From: Symsagittifera roscoffensis
Lineage: Eukaryota > Xenacoelomorpha > Acoela > Convolutidae
DNA length: 64,000 nt
NCBI RefSeq assembly: GCF_963678635.1
Contig: NC_087071.1
Span: 42,548,153-42,612,152, forward strand
Direction: 5' to 3'
Shown here: piece after piece, positions 58,341-64,000 of the stretch
Layout: every line of letters starts with the position of its first letter
Position numbering within the stretch: position 1 is the stretch's first letter
Program-made: the position numbers and the translations under genes
Notes under the pieces: generated by a model
The model's input: the letters and a program-made list of their open reading frames with translations, nothing else
What the model was told of the DNA's origin: nothing
Databases searched by the model: none

Positions 58341-59282
58341 AAATGAATTAATCCGAATTGTTTTATACCATGTGGAGCTTTTATTTTTATATACCAATGT
58401 TAATTAAAGCTCTAGGTTCGTGCACCACGCCAAAAGAAACATTAATGCGAAAAATCTTTTTTGTTGCATTTTCATAAGACTGTGGTCGGAAAATTTTGTG
58501 CTACTTGCTCAGTAATCGGCTATCTTTGTAATTTAATTTGCAGATTGTTTTGGCACTTCTTTTAGTTGTTTGAACACTTTTGACGAATTCGATGGAAAAA
58601 TTATGTTTGGCCTAGTGCTACTGTATTCTGAGCAGTTTTGACTTTTCTAAGCAAAAAGTGACCAACTTTGTTTTTGTACTATCAGCCAGAATTTGATCGC
58701 ATGAATTCAAATTTTAAAAAAATTTTCGCAGAAATTCATATTAAATTATAATACATAAACATCGCACATCAAGCCCAAATTTAAATTGAAAAAACTTAAT
58801 TCTATTAAAAAGACTCACACTGTCGATACCTTTAAGATTCTATCGATACTCTAGGAAACAGTTTATTACACCAAACAGGGCAAATTTAAACAGAACATTA
58901 TAAACTTGTGACTTTGGCCTTTTCGAGATACAAAACGCGCTACATTTTCAATACAATAATGCCTTAACGACGAATTGTTACGGCTCAAGAATCATTCACA
59001 ACTGAATTGAGGTAAGCCAATTGTTTTTATAATTACACTAAAAGGATCACTTTATTTTATACAAAGCGTATATGGGTAAAATTGCGTAGGTATAATTTCA
59101 AACTTTGCCTGGAGAATAAACACTCCAACTCCATAATTCCATGACTTTCTCCAAAAAACGGAACGATAAAGTAATTAAACTAAGTAAATTCAAATTGATC
59201 TTGAGCGCGAGTTAACATGCTTAAACCCAACCCGCATTGGAGTTCCATGAATAAAAATTGATTATAATTGAGTTTCCTTGTC
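58341..59282. other. Intergenic DNA, nothing recognised
   Basis: AT-rich, no gene, RNA or repeat identified. Confidence 0.45.
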
Positions 59283-59412
59283 AGTGTAAATAAAAGTGGA
59301 AACAAATCGATTATAATCAATTAAAAATGGATTATATAATTACTGTTTTTCGAGGCAACAAAATCATTTTTTTATCCATTATAATAGATTTATTTTCACT
59401 TTTGTGGACACC
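59283..59412. mobile_element. Short MITE-like inverted repeat
   Basis: cagtgtaaataaaagtgga plus aacaaatcgattataat on the left pairs with attataatagatttatttt plus cacttttgtggacaccg on the right. Related ends occur at 59,420-59,462 and 60,430-60,475. No ORF. Confidence 0.45.
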
Positions 59413-59592
59413 GACATTGAAACTAAATTATAATCGATTTTTTTCCACTTTACTGAGATGCGAATTTCAACGCACATAAAGTCTTTTCTACGTTTTAAAC
59501 TAAAGTTGGTTACGTTGGATACTTGTTGTTCAATTGAAATTTTTTCTACCTAACTTTGATATTTTTGTTACTTTTTTTATTACTCAACATTA

Positions 59593-59828
59593 CCCCCTAG
59601 CGTTTGCCCATTTACAACAAACCCCACTCCCCTCCCCCCAACGTAACGTGTTCAGTTGGGGGGTGGGTTCAGGTGGGGGTGTTCACGTGGGGGGGGGGTA
59701 TGTGGGTTCAGGCGGGGGGTGTTCGGGTGGGGGGGGGGCGGTGTTGTTCAGGTGGGGGGGGGGGGGTGGTGGTGTTCACGTGGGGGGTTCAGTGTGGGGA
59801 GGGGAGCAAAGGGGGCAAACGTTAGGGG
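59593..59828. mobile_element. TA-flanked MITE with G-rich minisatellite
   Basis: CCCCCTAGCGTTTGCCC at 59,593 and GGGCAAACGTTAGGGG ending at 59,828 are inverted, and each is flanked by TA (59,591-592 and 829-830), as for Tc1/mariner-type insertions. The interior holds repeats of gttcaggtgggggg and gttcacgtgggggg, with G on the plus strand throughout and long G runs (quadruplex-prone). Open frames across it (59,534-59,977 and others) are Gly repeats from the G tracts and are not called. Confidence 0.6.
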
Positions 59829-60090
59829 TATTGAAGGGGAGCAAAGGGGCAAAAGTTGGGGGGGGGGGGAGCTCAACTGAATCTTTTTGCAATTTGAGTT
59901 CAGGTTTTGAAATGGATAAGACCAGGCCGTACACTCGCTTTGAAAAGTTTCCGCATCACTCACTTGATAAATGTTGAAATTCTTGCAAAATTTTGCGCGA
60001 CGCGCGAAACAAAAATTAAATGGAAAAAAAATCCGTTTTAATGTGATTTCCTACTTATTTTAAAATCCATTACAATGGATTCAAAATGAA

Positions 60091-60309
60091 GGCTCTTTTC
60101 CAGTTCCCCCCCCCCCTTTGAATTTCAATTTTAAAAAGTTTATTTAACGTTGTCATAATGCAATGAAATTTGGCGTGGTGAACAAATCGACAATTCTAAA
60201 CAGATTTGTTCTTCATACTTTACAGCGTAACATCACGCATTTAGCCGTAATAACACGTAAAACAAACATTATACTCGGTATTTTGAAAGGGGGGAACTTG
60301 AAAAGAGCC
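60091..60309. mobile_element. hAT-like MITE, copy 1
   Basis: 219 bp with inverted ends GGCTCTTTTCCAGTTCCCCC and GGGGAACTTGAAAAGAGCC. It is flanked by a perfect 8-bp duplication AAAATGAA (60,083-60,090 and 60,310-60,317), the length produced by hAT transposases. The interior is nearly the same as copy 2. Confidence 0.85.
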
Positions 60310-60509
60310 AAAATGAATTATAATGCATTTTGTTTTAGCGAGAAAAAATGGATTTAAATCCATTTTTAGTCCAATTTTGTTGTCTGGACGTAAGATGGGA
60401 ATCGATTATATTTACCACAATATAGGCCACAAAAATCCATTATAATCGATTTGTTTTCACTTTTCTGAAATGCGGGAAACCCAAAACTTTCAAAAAGCTC
60501 CGAAAACAC

Positions 60510-60731
60510 GGCTCTTTTCCAGTTCCCCCCCTTTTAAATTCAATTTTGAAAAGCTTATTTAACGTTGTCATAATGCATTGAAACTTGGCGTGGTGAACAA
60601 ATCGACAACAGTAAGCAGTTTTGTTCTTTGTACTTTATTTCGTAACATCACGCATTTAGCCGTAATAGTACAAAAAAACAAACATAAAACTCGATATTTT
60701 GAAAGGTGGGGGGGGGGAGTGGAAAAGAGCC
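60510..60731. mobile_element. hAT-like MITE, copy 2
   Basis: 222 bp, same ends and interior as 60,091-60,309 (gttgtcataatgca, ggcgtggtgaacaaatcgac, cgtaacatcacgcatttagc). Flanked by a different perfect 8-bp duplication, GAAAACAC (60,502-60,509 and 60,732-60,739), so it is an independent insertion rather than a tandem duplication. Confidence 0.85.
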
Positions 60732-60788
60732 GAAAACACCAAAACCAGTCAGCCAACATGTAAATAGAATTATCAGTGATTGAAATAC

Positions 60789-60851
60789 AGAATCAAGTTA
60801 ACGTCCTCCCACTAAACGTATTTGAGGGGGGGGGATGTTAACTTGGTACGA
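60789..60851. repeat. ~60-bp foldback, variant copy
   Basis: aatcaagttaacgtcctccc and ggggatgttaacttggta form the same type of foldback as 4,931-4,994, with a changed middle. Confidence 0.5.
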
Positions 60852-60954
60852 AATACATTTGCAAAAAAAAATTTGAAAATGAAAACCAGTAATTTTCAAA
60901 TTTTTCTAGATGTCTTTCTATTTTTCTCATATCTCGTTACAAAATAAAACAAGA

Positions 60955-61453
60955 CTGCTCGTATCAGGGCGAAACCCTGAATGTTCCGACTGCCTTTTAA
61001 GGTCTATGGAGCAGAAATAAAATGAAAAATTTAAATGTAATAAATTAAAATTAAAAAATATGACCCACACGTCATATTAAAAACAAAGTGATGGATTTTG
61101 CTCCTATTAACCAATCAACTATGACAAATAAGCTTCCTTGAACCATTTTGGAATAATTTTCAGTACGGAATAATTGTCCGTGCGTTAAATAGATCGCGAG
61201 TATTAAATCGATCGCGCGTAAATTGTCCCAAATTGGCCAAAATGGCAATCATTAAATCTTTAAATGGCTCATAACTTAACAAAAAAGTGATGACAGTTAA
61301 AATATTTTTTCAATTTTAAGCTCAGGACAACAATAGCTTTCGATTGATATTTTAAAAATTTTGTCAAAAATGGCTAGTTAAAAGTCGAAATTTGTCTGAA
61401 GAAAAAAAACCCACCCCGAGCACAAACATTCCGTTACTTTTGTTACGAAAGTC
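60955..61453 (+). mobile_element. H-family element, good copy H6, ending at assembly gap
   Basis: Starts ctgctcgtatcagggcgaaa, then ccctgaatgttccgactgcc, as in H3. Runs through ccacacgtcatatt and gcgcgtaaattgtcccaaat to cgttacttttgttacgaaag, where Ns begin. Its final 134 bp (61,320-61,453) recur identically after the gap, and there the element end, agtctgaaca, is reached at about 61,793. Confidence 0.7.
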
Positions 61454-61653
61454 NNNNNNNNNNNNNNNNNNNNNNNNNNNNNNNNNNNNNNNNNNNNNNN
61501 NNNNNNNNNNNNNNNNNNNNNNNNNNNNNNNNNNNNNNNNNNNNNNNNNNNNNNNNNNNNNNNNNNNNNNNNNNNNNNNNNNNNNNNNNNNNNNNNNNNN
61601 NNNNNNNNNNNNNNNNNNNNNNNNNNNNNNNNNNNNNNNNNNNNNNNNNNNNN
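61454..61653. other. Assembly gap (200 N)
   Basis: Exactly 200 Ns, an arbitrary-size placeholder. The 134 bp before it (61,320-61,453) and after it (61,654-61,787) appear identical, so the contig ends probably overlap. Confidence 0.99.
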
Positions 61654-61907
61654 GCTCAGGACAACAATAGCTTTCGATTGATATTTTAAAAATTTTGTCA
61701 AAAATGGCTAGTTAAAAGTCGAAATTTGTCTGAAGAAAAAAAACCCACCCCGAGCACAAACATTCCGTTACTTTTGTTACGAAAGTCTGAACAAAAACAA
61801 GTCCAGATAGTTGGTAATTGAACCTCCTTCTTTGCAAGTCGATTAAATCAAAGTAAAAGTTTGAATTGTGAGATTTGCATCTGATCTAAGCTAACTTTGT
61901 ATTTTAG

Positions 61908-61969
61908 ACACTGAGGAAAATTTGGAGAAAAATCAAGAAACCGAGTCGCAACTCAAAAAGTCTTCGTGA
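61908..61969 (+). CDS. Candidate terminal exon fragment
   Basis: ctaactttgtattttag (61,891-61,907) is a good U2-type branch point and acceptor. One frame after it is open for 20 codons (TEENLEKNQETESQLKKSS, stop TGA at 61,967-61,969). No upstream exon is visible because of the gap and repeats. It could be chance. TGACGTCA, a CRE-like palindrome, lies at 61,980-61,987. Confidence 0.2.
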
Positions 61970-62127
61970 AGTCGTTCTATGACGTCATTAGATGCTGTGT
62001 ACGGTGAGTAATCTAAGTGTTATTTGAAGAAACAAGTTGAGTCCCTAAAACTGGGAATATGTTTGTCGCCCTTATTGAGAGTTATCTATTTGAAGGTAAA
62101 AGTGGGGGTAAAATGGAAGAACTAACA

Positions 62128-62133
62128 TTTATT
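62128..62133 (-). terminator. AATAAA polyadenylation signal
   Basis: AATAAA on the minus strand, 38 bases after the stop of the secreted-protein gene at 62,171. Confidence 0.5.
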
Positions 62134-62170
62134 TTGTCAATTAAAAATATTATAATAAATGTCGCAATAA

Positions 62171-62584
62171 TTAGCAGTTTCTCTCTAAGCAATCTTCTTT
62201 CAACTTTCCTGTGAACTCGATACAGAGTCGCAACTGACAAAGTTCTCGGAACTTGTTCATTTTCTTTTCCGAGTATATCGGCTCGACGAGACGACCCGAC
62301 ATGTGCGAACCCTCGTGTAGTTTTCGCTCAATTAAGTCTTTGTATATTCGCATCGTGTCGCCGAAACTGAAGTGTGAAATCATTTCAGATGCTCTGTTTA
62401 GTTGTTTTGAGTCCGTTTTAGAATTAGGAGGTGTTTTAGACATCAGATGGTCAATGTTCAATTTTCCAAACTCTGGATTCGGATTCAATTCATCATAACT
62501 GTTTTCCTGCAGATAACCATAACTTATTGATGCAAGCGCGAATATTAACTTTGAAAGAACTAATGAGCACATGATTTTTAACAT
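62171..62584 (-). CDS. Small secreted cysteine-containing protein, unknown family
   Basis: 137 codons from ATG to TAA without intron. The first ~23 residues (MLKIMCSLVLSKLIFALASI...) form a signal peptide with likely cleavage after SYG. The mature chain is hydrophilic and probably mostly helical, with four cysteines at the C-terminus in the pattern C-x4-C-x10-C-x4-C (CQLRLC ... CLERNC), which could make two disulfides. No neuropeptide cleavage-site array is seen. A TATTTAAAAG element lies about 40 bases upstream of the ATG and AATAAA 38 bases downstream, giving a compact gene. I do not recognise the family. The complete frame, signal peptide and flanking signals support a real gene. Confidence 0.65.
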   Translation of the reverse strand: MLKIMCSLVLSKLIFALASISYGYLQENSYDELNPNPEFGKLNIDHLMSKTPPNSKTDSKQLNRASEMISHFSFGDTMRIYKDLIERKLHEGSHMSGRLVEPIYSEKKMNKFRELCQLRLCIEFTGKLKEDCLERNC

Positions 62585-62935
62585 AAAATCCGAACAAGTT
62601 TTCAGCCCAAAAATAGCAACTTTTAAATAATAACTATTAAAATATTAATAAAATGACAAAATATGAACTAATTCCATGGTATTTGAATAGCTCACTAAAA
62701 CTTGTTGGAAGAACCTTCGGATTATAACCTATACGAGCTCAACTTATCGCCTCGGATGTGTTTGTTTATTTAGTTAATTATTTATTAATTTTAGTTATTT
62801 TGTTCACTTCATGAAGTCAATCTGTGCTGTGTCTTAAATCAAGCTAGTGATAATTGAAGAAATTAGTTGAGGTACACGAGTAGATAATTTGGAATGGTTC
62901 AAAAACAATTGTAATCAGCAGTGAATTTAGGTAGG

Positions 62936-63350
62936 GGCGGACGCCTCCCTTTCCCCCTCCCCCTCTCAGGGATTCGACCCCCTGCCGACGCAAAAGATCC
63001 CCCCTTTGTACTATTTTGAGATATCCATTTTTGGGTGACTGACCTTAAAACTTTTCTAAATGTGTCTTTGGCGCCAAGGTCTATACTATTTTTCAGGGGG
63101 GAAGCGCGCCGAAAAAACGCGATTTTTTGATCGAAACATTCCAAAAAGTGAATAAAAACGCCTTTTTTGGTCTTTTTTGAAATGTTTGCCTGCGGTGCAG
63201 AAACTTTGGTCAAATTAAGGTCTTCGTAGTAGTTGAGGAGAACTCCAAAAATTAATTTGACCGACCTAAAAAAAGGTCGACCAAATTCTCAGTTTTTTTT
63301 GGAAAACTTGCCCCCCCCCTCGAGAAATTCCTAGATCCGCGCCTGATTGA
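62936..63350. mobile_element. R3 repeat, best-preserved copy
   Basis: Left end ggggcggacgcctcccttt, right end cccctcgagaaattcctag then atccgcgcctg; ggggcgga and ggcgcgga are inverted. Interior: cagggattcgaccccctgcc, gatcccccctttgtac, and a cgacctaaaaaaaggtcg hairpin near 63,262. The 104-codon frame 62,899-63,213 (-) is inside this repeat and is not called. Confidence 0.65.
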
Positions 63351-64000
63351 TTGTAATGCCGCGAAATGTCAAAAAACTGAAGCATGGAAGGGTGATTCTG
63401 TAAGCTTTGGCAGCCAGAAGACTGTTTTTTTTTTCCTAGTGGATTCTTTCCCCACTTATACTTGTTGGCTGCGCGATGCTGAAAACGTATTCGAGATCAA
63501 TCGATCACAAATTAAAGTCAATTAAACCTTGCAAATTAGTAAAAGTTATGTTTTAGAGGTCAACCGTCAACCGAGGGTCGGTACTGCCAGAATCATTTAA
63601 CGTCGAGATTGACAGACTTACCACTGATTAAACTTAAATGGAATGATTTAGCGGTACATGACCAGTTGTGAGGGTAGCTAAACTCTTTTTCTATAACAGC
63701 GTTTCGTTACCCCCGCCTCCCATACTAGATGTGGTATAATGGATGTGATATAATTATGTGATAATGATCATTTGATGATGTTTTTCAAAAAATACAAGAA
63801 AAGGGATTAACTAGTCTTTAATTTTTTTTGAAGCTGTTTTTAGAAAGGTTCCTGGGTTGCCTATAGCCATAACTATGTAATTCCATCCCAGTAGTGCAGG
63901 GGAGAAACCATGTCATTGTCATGCAGCGATTGTCCTGAACTTCTGATTCGGTCTAAGAACCCAGGGCTTTTTTTCAAAAAGTCTTCTCAGAAACCAGCCC
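63351..64000. other. Intergenic DNA, nothing recognised
   Basis: No gene or clear repeat. Slightly repetitive gatgtggtataat/gatgtgatataat phrases lie near 63,728-63,755. Confidence 0.45.

Noticed and set aside
59534-59977. Gly-rich ORFs in all three plus frames
   Set aside because: They result from G-tract minisatellite DNA inside a TA-flanked element.
60091-60731. A tandem duplication of ~420 bp
   Set aside because: Different perfect 8-bp duplications flank each copy, so they are separate insertions of the same element.
62899-63213. 104-codon minus-strand ORF as a gene
   Set aside because: Lies almost wholly inside an R3 repeat copy; the same region is broken in the other R3 copies.
1-64000. 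CRISPR arrays, bacterial operons or rRNA genes
   Set aside because: No regularly spaced repeats with unique spacers, no Shine-Dalgarno-led gene runs and no rRNA-like blocks; the content is eukaryotic.

Overview
The window is AT-rich, intron-poor eukaryotic DNA, most likely from an invertebrate animal. The evidence is a SLC35G-like transporter gene, a B-box/coiled-coil/MATH protein gene, U2-type splice signals, AATAAA signals, Ty3/gypsy-type retroelements with envelope-like genes, and many small foldback elements. I cannot name the species. Only three cellular genes are well supported: 9,151-10,053 (+), 45,110-46,030 (-) and 62,171-62,584 (-). Mobile or repeated DNA dominates the rest.

Layout. 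1-4,296 (+) is the 3' end of an endogenous retrovirus-like element: a broken envelope-like gene, an intact 551-codon ORF that overlaps the envelope stop through ATGA, a 444-bp repeat patch, and the right part of an LTR. 4,297-6,060 is dispersed repeat DNA. 6,061-11,341 holds the transporter gene and copies of a ~0.5-kb hairpin-ended repeat (here called the H family). 11,342-25,347 is a large inverted repeat, with arms of about 5.9 and 7.4 kb around a 0.78-kb centre. Its right end stops inside the envelope tail of a second, nearly full-length but dead element on the minus strand, about 25,348-39,948. That element reads LTR, primer site, gag with zinc knuckle, protease, RT, RNase H, integrase, a 5-kb post-pol region with a membrane ORF, a Pro/Ser/Thr-rich region, then envelope.

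39,949-64,000 is intergenic DNA with the B-box/MATH gene, H copies, nested CCCGGGT-ended foldback elements, a complicated inverted repeat at 54-58 kb, two hAT-like MITEs with perfect 8-bp target duplications, a TA-flanked G-rich MITE, a 200-N assembly gap flanked by an identical 134-bp sequence, and a small secreted-protein gene.

The two retroelement copies are related in their envelope and LTR parts and complement each other: copy 1 shows what follows the envelope, copy 2 shows what precedes it. Together they suggest a long element with more than one ORF after pol. Retroelement breaks are described by position only and nothing has been restored. Similarity statements come from reading by eye, without alignment software.
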